This document shows positions 17,425-25,920 of a stretch of 53,386 nt of DNA, one piece after another. The notes beneath the pieces are model-generated. The model saw only the letters and a list, made by a program, of their open reading frames with translations. It did not search any database and had not been told where the DNA came from. Position 1 is the first letter of the stretch; every line of letters starts with the position of its first letter. The stretch comes from Myxococcales bacterium (GTDB lineage Bacteria > Myxococcota_A > Polyangia > Polyangiales > Polyangiaceae). A program made the position numbers and the translations under genes. The stretch lies in the NCBI GenBank assembly GCA_025359105.1, contig JANYHK010000055.1:1-53386 (forward strand), read 5' to 3'.

Positions 17425-17435
17425 GCGCAGGCGCG

Positions 17436-18488
17436 CTACGCCCGCTTGGCTTGCAGTAGACCGGCCACGACCTCGGAGCCGACCTCGAAGAGCCGCGCGA
17501 CGTTCGCGTCGGTCGTGGTCACGTGGACGCGCTCGACCGCCCCCTTCAGCGCGATGGCCACCTCCGGCAAGGTGCGCGTCATCAGGAGCTCGCGAAGGCG
17601 CGCCTCGGTGAGATCGACGTGGGCCGCGCGCTCCATGCGGACCGTCTCCGCGGCGACCTCGGCGGTCTTGCGACGCGTCTCGAGCTCCACGTCGGCGCGG
17701 GTGCGCGCGGCCATGACGGCGCGCTGCTCGCGCTCGAGCGCGGCTTCGTGCTCCTGTCGAAGCAGCTCGTCGGCGTGGGCGCGCGCCTCCGCCTCCCGTT
17801 TTCGCTGGGCTACGAGACGCGCCTCCTCCTCGGCCATGAGCGCGCGACGCGACTGCTCGGCGGTGCGTCGCTTCTCCATCTCGAGCCGCTCGGCCTCGCG
17901 CGTGACCTCGTCCTTCGCGCGCAGCGCGTCGAGGGCGAGCTTCTCGCGGTACGGGGCCTGCAAGCGCGCGAACACCTCGTTCGACAGGACGCGGACGTCC
18001 TGGATCTCGATCGTGTCGAGCACGACGCCCCAGCCCATGTCGGTCGCGTCGTCGTCGCGCCCCTGTCCCGCGAGGAGCGGCGTGATCTCTTCGATGAGCG
18101 CCGCCGCGACGCGCTCTTTGCGATGGGTGATGCACTCTTCGAGCGTCAGTCCGGCGACGATGCGCCGCGTCGCGCCGATGAACATCTCGCGCAGGATGTC
18201 GGTGAGCCCTCCCACGTTGCCGTCGAGCATTCGGAAGGCGAGGAGCGGCTCGGCGACGCGGTAGACGGCGAGGCCGGTGACGTCTACGCCGGTCTTCTCC
18301 AGCGTGACCTGGTCGGCGCGGAACGACAGCTTGCGAATGGACGTGGGCACGAGCGCGATGCTGTCGCTCGGCCACTTGAAGACGGAGAGGCCCTGTCCAC
18401 TGCGGACGATTTTGCCGTCGCGCATCTGGACGAGAAATTCGTGAGGGTCGGCGCTGACACGTCCCCAGCGGGGGATTTCGTTCGACAT
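17436..18488 (-). CDS. SPFH/band-7 (flotillin-like) domain protein
   Basis: This 350-residue protein has an SPFH domain at about 20-170, where VTLEKTGVDVTGLAVYRVAEPLLAF is the characteristic core. A long charged coiled coil follows at about 175-300 (EAERLEMEKRRTAEQSRR and similar Glu/Arg/Ala heptads). There is no N-terminal membrane segment, so membrane association, if any, would be peripheral or by oligomerisation. SPFH proteins organise membrane microdomains and scaffold proteases. No NfeD-like partner gene lies beside it. The ATG at 18488 is preceded by a 150-nt divergent region shared with the AAA/TPR ATPase gene. Confidence 0.88.
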   Translation of the reverse strand: MSNEIPRWGRVSADPHEFLVQMRDGKIVRSGQGLSVFKWPSDSIALVPTSIRKLSFRADQVTLEKTGVDVTGLAVYRVAEPLLAFRMLDGNVGGLTDILREMFIGATRRIVAGLTLEECITHRKERVAAALIEEITPLLAGQGRDDDATDMGWGVVLDTIEIQDVRVLSNEVFARLQAPYREKLALDALRAKDEVTREAERLEMEKRRTAEQSRRALMAEEEARLVAQRKREAEARAHADELLRQEHEAALEREQRAVMAARTRADVELETRRKTAEVAAETVRMERAAHVDLTEARLRELLMTRTLPEVAIALKGAVERVHVTTTDANVARLFEVGSEVVAGLLQAKRA

Positions 18489-18638
18489 GCCCCGAGTCCT
18501 GCAATGCCCGCGCCGCCGCGCCCGCCTGGAAATCGAGGGGAAATACTGGGCCTACGTCGCGCGCGCGTGCGCCATCGCGGTGCACGCGCTCCAACGTGGT
18601 GCGCGCACGGGCGGCGAGGAGCGGTGTAGTCTGCTCCG

Positions 18639-21600
18639 ATGCTGGTCGGGAGGGGGCGGGAGATGGCGGGCCTCGAGCAACTGCTCGTGGCCGCCGCAGC
18701 GGGGCGCGGGGGGCTCCGCGTCGTGCACGGCGAGCCAGGCATCGGCAAGACGCGCCTGGCCGACGAGATCGGCGCCCGCGCCGTGTCGAGCGGCTTCACG
18801 GTCGCCTGGGGACGCGCGTGGGAGACCGGCGGCGCGCCGGCGTACTGGCCGTGGATCGAGCTGCTTGGCGTGCTGGCCGAGGGGGATCACCCGGTGCCGC
18901 CGAAGGTCGGCGAGCTTCTCGGGCGCGTGGCGCGTCAGGCGCCCGGCGAGGGGACGCGCGCCGATCCCGCCCGCGAGCGCTTCGAGGTCTTCGAAGCGGT
19001 CGGCTCGTTTCTCCGTGCCCGCGCGCGCGCCGCGCCGCTCCTCCTCGTCTTCGACGATCTGCACATGGCCGACGGGGCGACGCTCGAGCTCCTCTCGTTC
19101 GTCGCGCGGGGGCTCCGCGCCTCGCGAATCGCCGTGGTCGCGACCTGGCGCGACGCCGAGGCGCGCGCGGCCGACGTGGTCGAGGTCCTCGCGCGCATCG
19201 CCCGCGAGGGGGAGGGGGTTCCGCTGCGGCCGCTCTCCAGCGAGGACGTCGCCGAGGTCGTGCGCCACGAGGTCGGGCATTTCGACGCGCCGCTCGCCGC
19301 TCGTCTGTTCGAGCTGAGCGAGGGAAATCCGCTCTTCTTGTTCGAGACGATCCACACCGTCGCGGCGAACGCCGGCGGCGCGACGTTCGAGGCGCTGCGC
19401 GAGGTTGCCGTCGCCGGCGTCGTCAAGTCGCTCGTGCGCACGCGCCTCGCTGGCGCCGACGATGCCCTCAAGGACACGCTGGAGCTCGCGGCCACGTTCG
19501 GGCGCGAGGTGACGCTCGCGCTCCTGGCGGAGGTGCTCACGCGGCCGGTCGACGTCGTGCAGGCGCTCCTCGCGGCCGCGACCGCGCGCGGGCTGCTCGG
19601 CCCGCGTGGCGAGGGGCGCTGGGCGTTCTCCCACGTGCTCGTGCGCGAGGCGTTCTACCGCGAGCTCGCGCCGGAGCGCGCGCGCGCGCTGCACGAACGC
19701 ATCGCTGCGGCCCTCGCGGCGCGCGTGGATAAGGGTGCGATCGCGCTGTTGCCGACGCTCGCACACCACGCGCTAGAGGCGCTCCCGAACGGGGATCCGG
19801 CCGCCGCCGTACGGACAGCGTGCCTCGCCGCAGAGCGGGCGCGCGCACAGCTCGCGTACGAGGAGGCCATCGCGCTGCTCGAGCGCGCGCTCGGGGCGAG
19901 CGACGCGTTCGGGGCGCCGGCAGCCGCTCGCGCCGAGGTGCTGCTCGCCCTCGGTTGGGCGTCGACGGAGGGCGGGCGCCTGGAGCGGGGCCGCGACACG
20001 TTCCGCGCCGCCGCCGCGATCGCGCGCGAGATCGGCGACGCGCGGCTGCTTGCGCGCGCGGCGCTGGGGCAAGGGGGCGAGTACGTCCTCGCGGAGATCC
20101 GGAGCGAGCTCGTCGACGTCCTGCACGAGGCGCTCGCGCTGCTGGGGGCGAGCGACGCCCCCGAAGACGTGCGCCTGCGTGCACGCGTCCTCGCGCGCCT
20201 CGCCGCTGCGCTCACTCCGAGCGCGACGCCCGACGAGCCGCTCGGCCTCGCGCGCCAGGCGCTGCGCATGGCCGAAGGGGAAACCGACACCCGCACGCGC
20301 CTCGACGTCGACGTCGGCGTGGGCGCGGCCTACGCGGATTTTGCCCCGCCCGCCGAGCGCGTGCCGGTGAACGAGCGCCTCCTTCGCGACGCCCGCGCGC
20401 TCGGCGACAGGGTGCTCGAGCTCCGAGCGCTCACTCGCCTCGGGTGCGATCAGATGGAGCGGGGCGTCGTCGCGAGCGCCGAGGCGGTGATCGCGACGCG
20501 GGCGGCCCTCGCCGACTCCATCGGACATCCGCGCTACTTGTGGCAGACGCCGCTCATGCGGTCGATGCGAGCGATGCCCGACGGACGCTTCGCCGACTGT
20601 GAGGCCTTCGTCGCCGAGGCGCGCCAGTTGGCGGCCGAGGCGCTGGACCCGAACGCCGAGCGATGCATCGAGATCCACCGCTTCTCGATGCTGCTCGTCG
20701 CCGGCCGTCCCGATGACCTGAGGCTCCAGGAGGCGGCGACCCTGCGCGTCGTCGGCTCGCTCCCCGACGGCGCCATGCTTGGCGCGTGGGTCACGGCCGC
20801 AGTGGCCGCACACCTCGGCGATCTTGCGCGCGCGACGGTCGCCATCGGGCACCTGGGCACCGCAAGCGTCATGTCGTCGCGAATGTCGCGCGTCACGCTC
20901 GCCGACTCGGCGGTGCTCGCGGGCAAACGCGAGGTCGCGGAGGCGCTCGCGCCCTCCCTCGCGCCCGACGAGGACGCCAACACGTGCTGGGGCCCGTTCG
21001 GGTTCTCGTGCGGCCCCCCGATCGCGCGTGTGCAAGCGGCGATCGCGTTCATGCTCGGGCGCACGGACGAGGCTGTCCGCCACTGCGAGCGCGCCCTCGC
21101 GCTCAGCGCACGCATGGACGCCGCCGCCCACCTCGCGTGGGTGCACCTGACGTGGGGCGAGGGCACGCGCGACCGCGCCCACCTCGACGAAGCGCTCGCG
21201 CGCGCGGAGACGCTCGGCATGCCGGAGGTCGCCGCCCGCGCCCGCGCCGCGCTCGAGCGCCCCTCCGGCGCGCCCCCCCGCAGCGTCCGCACCGCGCAGG
21301 CGGTCACGTCGTTCACCGTGAAGAAGGACGGCGACCACTGGGCCTTCGAGCGTGGCGCTCTCGCCTACCGGATCAAGGACGTCCGCGGCCTCGGCATGAT
21401 CGCGCGCCTCGTGGAGTGCAAAGGACGCGAGGTGCACGCGCTCGATCTCGCGTCCGATCCCGAAGCGGGGCGCGCGGTGGACCTCGGCGACGCCGGCGAG
21501 ATCCTCGACGTCAAGGCGCGCGACGCCTACAAGCGGCGCATTCAGGATCTGCGCGAAGAGATAGAAGAGGCGGAGAGCTTCTCCGACCCCGCGCGCGCGT

Positions 21601-21839
21601 CCCACCTCCGCGAGGAGCTCGAGGCGCTTACGCAGCAGATCGCCGGCGCCGTCGGCCTTGGCGGTCGCGAGCGCCGCGCCGGCTCCGCAGCGGAACGCGC
21701 GCGTATCGCGGTGCAACGACGGGTACGCGAGGCCATCAAGAAAATCGCCGAGCAGGATCCGGACCTCGGCCAGCACCTGGACTGGACCATCCGCACCGGG
21801 ACCTTCTGCGCGTACGAGCCTGACGGAAAGAAGAAATAG
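18639..21839 (+). CDS. AAA-type ATPase with TPR region and C-terminal signalling domain
   Basis: This 1066-residue protein opens with LVGRGREMAGLEQLL, the usual start of the AAA_16/STAND group. Walker A GEPGIGKT is at 31-38 and Walker B LLLVFDD at about 135-142. The middle (about 400-880) is Ala/Arg-rich helical repeat of TPR type. From about 888 comes a distinct domain (WAFERGALAYRIKDVRGLGMIARLV, then GREVHALDL) ending with QHLDWTIRTGTFCAYEPD. This tail recurs in actinobacterial and myxobacterial orphan ATPases. There is no LuxR-type HTH or kinase, so the output is unknown. Such proteins are likely NTP-dependent signalling switches. It ends 61 nt before the small lipoprotein gene. Confidence 0.9.
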   Translation: MLVGRGREMAGLEQLLVAAAAGRGGLRVVHGEPGIGKTRLADEIGARAVSSGFTVAWGRAWETGGAPAYWPWIELLGVLAEGDHPVPPKVGELLGRVARQAPGEGTRADPARERFEVFEAVGSFLRARARAAPLLLVFDDLHMADGATLELLSFVARGLRASRIAVVATWRDAEARAADVVEVLARIAREGEGVPLRPLSSEDVAEVVRHEVGHFDAPLAARLFELSEGNPLFLFETIHTVAANAGGATFEALREVAVAGVVKSLVRTRLAGADDALKDTLELAATFGREVTLALLAEVLTRPVDVVQALLAAATARGLLGPRGEGRWAFSHVLVREAFYRELAPERARALHERIAAALAARVDKGAIALLPTLAHHALEALPNGDPAAAVRTACLAAERARAQLAYEEAIALLERALGASDAFGAPAAARAEVLLALGWASTEGGRLERGRDTFRAAAAIAREIGDARLLARAALGQGGEYVLAEIRSELVDVLHEALALLGASDAPEDVRLRARVLARLAAALTPSATPDEPLGLARQALRMAEGETDTRTRLDVDVGVGAAYADFAPPAERVPVNERLLRDARALGDRVLELRALTRLGCDQMERGVVASAEAVIATRAALADSIGHPRYLWQTPLMRSMRAMPDGRFADCEAFVAEARQLAAEALDPNAERCIEIHRFSMLLVAGRPDDLRLQEAATLRVVGSLPDGAMLGAWVTAAVAAHLGDLARATVAIGHLGTASVMSSRMSRVTLADSAVLAGKREVAEALAPSLAPDEDANTCWGPFGFSCGPPIARVQAAIAFMLGRTDEAVRHCERALALSARMDAAAHLAWVHLTWGEGTRDRAHLDEALARAETLGMPEVAARARAALERPSGAPPRSVRTAQAVTSFTVKKDGDHWAFERGALAYRIKDVRGLGMIARLVECKGREVHALDLASDPEAGRAVDLGDAGEILDVKARDAYKRRIQDLREEIEEAESFSDPARASHLREELEALTQQIAGAVGLGGRERRAGSAAERARIAVQRRVREAIKKIAEQDPDLGQHLDWTIRTGTFCAYEPDGKKK

Positions 21840-21847
21840 ATCCACCT

Positions 21848-21872
21848 GGAACGATGTTCCGGCCCTTCGTCA
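21848..21872 (+). promoter_or_regulatory. Putative ECF-type promoter/operator, copy A
   Basis: GGAAC (21848-21852) and CGTCA (21868-21872) are separated by 15 nt, matching the -35/-10 layout of extracytoplasmic-function sigma factor promoters. The -35 is also the left arm of a palindrome, GGAAC-gat-GTTCC (21848-21860). The ATG of the small lipoprotein lies 28 nt downstream. A near-identical element precedes the next gene. Promoter identity is inference. Confidence 0.55.
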
Positions 21873-21900
21873 CGCCTCTAGGTCGAAGGAGCCAACGAAC

Positions 21901-22089
21901 ATGAACGCCCGCGCCCTCGTCCTCGTCAGCCTCGCCGCCGTCCTCTCCATCAACACCGGGTGCAGCCCCGCCGCGAAGTCCGCCAAGGTGGTCCGCGAGG
22001 CCGCCCCCGCGAACGCCGGAATCTGCGCCGATCCGGAGCCCAGGCCGCGCCTCGCGAGCCCGGGCCCCGTCTACGGGACGTGCAGCTGA
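21901..22089 (+). CDS. Small lipoprotein
   Basis: This 62-residue protein starts at an ATG preceded by GAAGGAG. Its signal (ALVLVSLAAVLSINTGC) puts the lipid-modified Cys at C21. The mature part is only about 42 residues, with two more cysteines (GIC and the final GTCS) that could form a disulfide, plus a proline-rich stretch. It resembles entericidin-like small stress lipoproteins in size, but I see no sequence match that proves this. A duplicated ECF-like promoter element links it to the methyltransferase gene downstream. Confidence 0.7.
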   Translation: MNARALVLVSLAAVLSINTGCSPAAKSAKVVREAAPANAGICADPEPRPRLASPGPVYGTCS

Positions 22090-22136
22090 GCGTCCAATAG
22101 CTCGATATCGCGCGACAAAACGGGCAGCGAATCCGC

Positions 22137-22164
22137 GGCGGAACATTGTTCCGCCCGTTCGTCA
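22137..22164 (+). promoter_or_regulatory. Putative ECF-type promoter/operator, copy B
   Basis: GGAAC (22140-22144), a 15-nt spacer and CGTCA (22160-22164) repeat the element found upstream of the small lipoprotein. Here the palindrome is stronger: GGCGGAAC-att-GTTCCGCC (22137-22155), with perfect 8-bp arms. The following GCCC..TCT..TCGA..GAGCC region is also similar in both copies. It lies 55 nt before the methyltransferase start. Confidence 0.55.
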
Positions 22165-22218
22165 CGCCCCTCTTTCGAGAGCCACGAATAGCCACCGCAA
22201 GAAACCAGGAGAACCCCC

Positions 22219-23274
22219 ATGAGCATCGACGAAACCAAGCTGAACGCGTTCGTGAACAAATGCGTCGGCGACATCGGCGCCACCCTGAGCTCGATCCTCG
22301 TCGTCCTCGGCGATCGCCTCGGCCTCTGGAAGGCGATGGCCGCGCACGGCCCCGTCACCGCCAGCGAGCTCGCGACGCGCACCGAGACGAGCGAGCGCTA
22401 CATCCGCGAGTGGCTCGACGCGCAGGCGTCGGCCGGGTACGTCGAGTACGACGCGGTGACCAAGCACTACACGCTGCCGCCCGAGCAGATCGCCGTCCTC
22501 GCTGACGAGTCGAGCCCCGCGTTCTTCCCCGGCCTCTTCGAGGTCGCCGCCGCCTGCTGGGCCGCCACCGACAAGACGACGCAGAACTTCCGCAGCGGTC
22601 ACGGCCTCGAATGGGGCCACCAGCACCCGTGCCTCTTCCAGGGCACCGAGCGGTTCTTCCGTTCCAGCTACATCGGCAACCTCGTGAGCGCGTGGCTTCC
22701 GGCGCTCGACGGCGTCAAGGCCAAGCTCGAGAAGGGCGCGAAGGTCGCGGACGTGGGCTGCGGCGTGGGCGCGTCGACGATCCTGATGGCGCAGGCGTTC
22801 CCGAATTCGCGCTTCTGGGGCTTCGACTACCACGCCGGTTCGATCGAGCTCGCGAAGAAGCGCGCCGAGGCCGCCGGCGTCGCCGATCGCGTCACCTTCG
22901 CCGTCGCCAAGTCGACCGACTTCCCGGGCAACGACTACGATCTCGTCGCCTTCTTCGACTGCCTCCACGACATGGAGGACCCGAAGGGCGCCGCCAAGCG
23001 CGTCCGCGAGACGATCGCCAAGGACGGCACCTGGATGATCGTGGAGCCGTTCGCCAGCGACAAGCCGGAGGAGAACCACAACGGCGTCGGCCGCGTCTTC
23101 TACTCCGCGTCGACCATGCTCTGTGTGCCCCACTCGCTCGCGTTCGGCGGCCCGGCGCTCGGCGCGCAGGCGGGTCAGGCGCGCCTCGACGAGGTGGTCA
23201 AGGCGGGCGGCTTTACGCGCGTCCGCCGCGCGACCGAGACGCCATTCAACATGGTGCTCGAAGCCCGTCCCTGA
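22219..23274 (+). CDS. SAM-dependent class I methyltransferase with winged-helix N-terminus
   Basis: This 351-residue enzyme starts at an ATG with CAGGAGAA in front. Residues ~15-95 form a helical/winged dimerisation domain (SSILVVLGDRLGLWKAMA, then TASELATRTETSERYIREWLD), as in Rv2258c-like and O-methyltransferase families. The SAM-binding core starts at about 176 with VADVGCGVGASTILMAQAF, then the acidic FWGFDYHAGSIELAK and the later FFDCLHDMEDP motif. The substrate is unknown; small-molecule methylation is likely. Its own ECF-like promoter copy suggests stress-linked expression together with the small lipoprotein gene upstream. Confidence 0.92.
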   Translation: MSIDETKLNAFVNKCVGDIGATLSSILVVLGDRLGLWKAMAAHGPVTASELATRTETSERYIREWLDAQASAGYVEYDAVTKHYTLPPEQIAVLADESSPAFFPGLFEVAAACWAATDKTTQNFRSGHGLEWGHQHPCLFQGTERFFRSSYIGNLVSAWLPALDGVKAKLEKGAKVADVGCGVGASTILMAQAFPNSRFWGFDYHAGSIELAKKRAEAAGVADRVTFAVAKSTDFPGNDYDLVAFFDCLHDMEDPKGAAKRVRETIAKDGTWMIVEPFASDKPEENHNGVGRVFYSASTMLCVPHSLAFGGPALGAQAGQARLDEVVKAGGFTRVRRATETPFNMVLEARP

Positions 23275-23290
23275 ACAGGCTCGTGTCCGG

Positions 23291-23324
23291 TTCTCTAGCG
23301 AGTCGCTCGTCGCTCGCTAGAGAA
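23291..23324. terminator. 12-bp perfect palindrome after the methyltransferase
   Basis: TTCTCTAGCGAG (23291-23302) and CTCGCTAGAGAA (23313-23324) form a perfect 12-bp stem with a 10-nt loop, 16 nt beyond the methyltransferase stop. No U-tract follows, so it may be an RNA 3'-end stabiliser or intrinsic-like terminator rather than a classical one. Confidence 0.55.
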
Positions 23325-23462
23325 GCGTGCCGCCGCCGGAGGTCGCGCGCGTCTCGGTTTGCATGCGCGGAGATGTAGTACGCAGCATCCCGCGCGCACC
23401 CGATAGAAGCGGACACCGACGCCGATCGCCACGCGATCGCAGGGGTAGTACGTTCGAACGGC

Positions 23463-24899
23463 ATGCCCACACGGCTATTCGCCACGCTGCTCCTCTTCGG
23501 CGCACTCTTCGGCTGCGCCGCGACGATCCCGAAGCCGGCGGAGGCGCCGCCGCAAGCGCGGCGCTGGCGGGACGCGCCGGACTGGAAGGCGGCCGGCGAC
23601 GAGGCGGTGGCGTTGCTCCGCGGCTACTTGCGCGTCGACACGACCAACCCGCCTGGCAACGAGCAGCGCGGCGCCGAGTACCTCGGCGCGGTGCTGAAGC
23701 GCGAGGGCATTCCCTTCGAGATCGTGGAGTCGGCGCCCGGGCGCGGCAACCTGATCGCCGAGCTGAAAGGGAGCGGCGAGGAGAAGCCGCTCTGCCTGCT
23801 CTCGCACATCGACGTCGTCACGGCGGATCCCGAGAAGTGGTCGGCCGGAAAGGATCCGCTCGCCGCGACGCTCGACGACAAGGGCGTCATCTGGGGCCGC
23901 GGCGCGCTCGATACGAAGGGGCTCGGCGCGCTCGAGCTCATGACGATGGTGCTCCTGAAGCGCCAGAACGTGCCGCTCAAGCGCTCGGTGTTCCTGCTGG
24001 CGGTCGCGGACGAAGAGCAGGGCGGCAGCGGCATGCAATTCCTCGTCGACGAGCGATGGGGTGACATCGGCTGCTCGCACGTCCTGAACGAAGGGGGTAT
24101 CGGCGTCAAAGACCTCTTCGTGAAGGGCCAGACGGTGTACGCGATCTCCGTCGCCGAGAAGGGCGGGCTCTGGCTCAAGATGACGGCGCACGGGGAGGCC
24201 GGGCACGGCTCCACGCCGACGCCGGGGCGCGCGCCCGATCGGCTGCTGCGCGCGCTCTCGCGTCTGCGTGGCCGCGTCGTCGAGCCGAGGATCCATCCAG
24301 CGCTCTACGATCTTTCGGCGCGCGTCGGCGACGACGCGGGGGGCTTCACCGGCTTCGTGCTGGAGCGTCCCGCGCTGCTGCGCACGTTCGCGCTAGGGAC
24401 GTTTATGTCCTTCCCCGAGTCACGCGCCACGCTCATCGACACCATCAGCGTGACCGGCTTCGAGGGGCGTCGCGCGCCCAACGTGATCCCCAGCGAGGTG
24501 TCGGCCGTCCTCGATTGCCGTCTCCTGCCCGGCACGCGCCCCGTCGACTTCTACGCCAAGCTCCGCGACATCGTCGACGATCCGCTCGTGACCTTCGACG
24601 CCATCCAGATCACGCTTCCGACGGAGAGCCCGTACGACGATCCGTTCTTCGACGCGCTCGTGCGCGAGTCGGTCGACGGGCGCGCGCAGATCGTCGCCGG
24701 GCCCGCCGTCTCGCCGGGCACGACCGACTCGCGCTTCCTCCGCCCGATGGGCGTGCGCGCGTACGGGCTCGTTCCGTTCGAGGTCACGAAGGAGGAGCTC
24801 AAGGGCATTCATGGCAACGACGAGCGCGTCAGCGTGGAGAACGTGCGCCGCGGTCTGCGCGTCGTGTACCGCGCCGTCGTCGACGTCGCGGCGAAGTAA
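23463..24899 (+). CDS. M20-family metallopeptidase lipoprotein
   Basis: This 478-residue enzyme has a lipobox ending at C18 (FGALFGC) and so acts outside the cytoplasm. It carries the M20 (ArgE/DapE/carboxypeptidase) catalytic motifs: SHIDVV (H115, D117), GRGALDTKG with metal-bridging D150, DEEQGG with the catalytic and metal Glu pair 184/185, and a late GIHGNDERV with the metal His. A dimerisation domain with AHGEAGHGSTPTPG lies in between. All expected ligands are present, so it should be active. A peptide or N-acyl amino acid substrate is likely. It is monocistronic, with a 188-nt upstream region. Confidence 0.93.
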   Translation: MPTRLFATLLLFGALFGCAATIPKPAEAPPQARRWRDAPDWKAAGDEAVALLRGYLRVDTTNPPGNEQRGAEYLGAVLKREGIPFEIVESAPGRGNLIAELKGSGEEKPLCLLSHIDVVTADPEKWSAGKDPLAATLDDKGVIWGRGALDTKGLGALELMTMVLLKRQNVPLKRSVFLLAVADEEQGGSGMQFLVDERWGDIGCSHVLNEGGIGVKDLFVKGQTVYAISVAEKGGLWLKMTAHGEAGHGSTPTPGRAPDRLLRALSRLRGRVVEPRIHPALYDLSARVGDDAGGFTGFVLERPALLRTFALGTFMSFPESRATLIDTISVTGFEGRRAPNVIPSEVSAVLDCRLLPGTRPVDFYAKLRDIVDDPLVTFDAIQITLPTESPYDDPFFDALVRESVDGRAQIVAGPAVSPGTTDSRFLRPMGVRAYGLVPFEVTKEELKGIHGNDERVSVENVRRGLRVVYRAVVDVAAK

Positions 24900-25013
24900 A
24901 AATCGCGCCGCGGTAGGGTCGCCGCGAGCTCTGCCGAAATCCGGTCGTGCCCACTGGCAGCCGGCCGGGCGGTGATTAGCTTCCCTTCCATCGCGCTGGG
25001 GAGCGCGCAAAAT

Positions 25014-25910
25014 ATGACCAACGTTGGCGAGTTTCGGCCGCTTGCGCGTCGTTCCCGTGTTGGCCTGGTGCTTGCCATCGTCCTCGGCACGGTGATGCTG
25101 CTCGGCGCAGGCGTCCTCGGCGCGATCGCAGCCGGCACCAGCCAGGTGACCTACCGCCTGCACGGCGGCGTCCTCGAGGTGGGCTCCGGCTCCTTCATGG
25201 ACGGCGAGCACCTGTTCGCCGTCGACAAGATCACGAGCGCCCGGATCGCCCCGCTGCGCGGCGGTCGTCGCACCAAGGGCACCGGCGCGCCCGGCATCTG
25301 CACCGGCAACTGGTGGTACCCCGAGCTCGGTGCGGTCTGGCAGGCGACGAGCTGCGCCGCGCGCGGCGTCGTGCTCGACGTCGCCGGCGAGGAGCGGCCG
25401 ATCGTCGTCAGCCCGCCCGATCCCGAGGCCTTCATCGCCGCCGTGAAGGCGACCACGGACTTCGACATCGTGCTGCCGCCCGGCGACGCGCTGCTGCTCA
25501 AGGTCGTGCCCGGCGTCGCCGCGGTCTTCCTCGTGATCACGACGTCGATGATCGTCGCGGTGTTCCTCCTCGGGCCGAGCCGCATGCTCTACACGGTGAG
25601 GGACGGCCGCCTCGAGGTGCGCACGCTCTTCTCGCGCCGGTCGTGGCCGGTGGGCACGCTGCGAGCGCGCGCCCACACGCCGAAGGTGACCTTGCGGCTC
25701 ATGGGGACCGCGTTCCCCGGCTACTACACCGGCCTCTTCCGCGCCGACGGCGCAAACACGCGCATGTACGCGACGGACCTGAAGCGTGGCGTGCTCGTCG
25801 AAGGCCCCGCGCGCGTCTACGTGTCGCCCGCCGAGCCCGAGGCATTCCTCGCCGCCCTCCGCGCCGCCGGGGGCACCGTCGACGCGGCGGCCTCGGCCGC
25901 CTCGATCTGA
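25014..25910 (+). CDS. Bacterial PH-domain-like membrane protein
   Basis: This 298-residue protein starts at the ATG at 25014, preceded by GGGGAG. A GTG at 24972 would extend it. Two membrane segments lie at about 16-40 and 164-188. The soluble part after the first segment (KITSARIAPLRGG, then GICTGNWWYPELGAVW and IVVSPPDPEAFIAAV) has the pattern of small bacterial PH-domain proteins, including the closing PPDPEAF helix. A second, similar beta-domain follows the second segment and ends with VSPAEPEAFLAAL, so it looks like an internal duplication. The function is unknown. It converges on the pirin gene. Confidence 0.75.
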   Translation: MTNVGEFRPLARRSRVGLVLAIVLGTVMLLGAGVLGAIAAGTSQVTYRLHGGVLEVGSGSFMDGEHLFAVDKITSARIAPLRGGRRTKGTGAPGICTGNWWYPELGAVWQATSCAARGVVLDVAGEERPIVVSPPDPEAFIAAVKATTDFDIVLPPGDALLLKVVPGVAAVFLVITTSMIVAVFLLGPSRMLYTVRDGRLEVRTLFSRRSWPVGTLRARAHTPKVTLRLMGTAFPGYYTGLFRADGANTRMYATDLKRGVLVEGPARVYVSPAEPEAFLAALRAAGGTVDAAASAASI

Positions 25911-25920
25911 GTGGGTCCGG

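Noticed and set aside
16489-18594. 701-codon minus-strand frame over the SPFH gene region
   Set aside because: The composition is Arg/Ala-rich and the frame differs from the clear SPFH reading frame by one base. It is a shadow frame.
19773-21845. 690-codon frame opposite the AAA/TPR ATPase
   Set aside because: No motif; it is antisense to a gene with Walker motifs and a conserved C-terminal domain.
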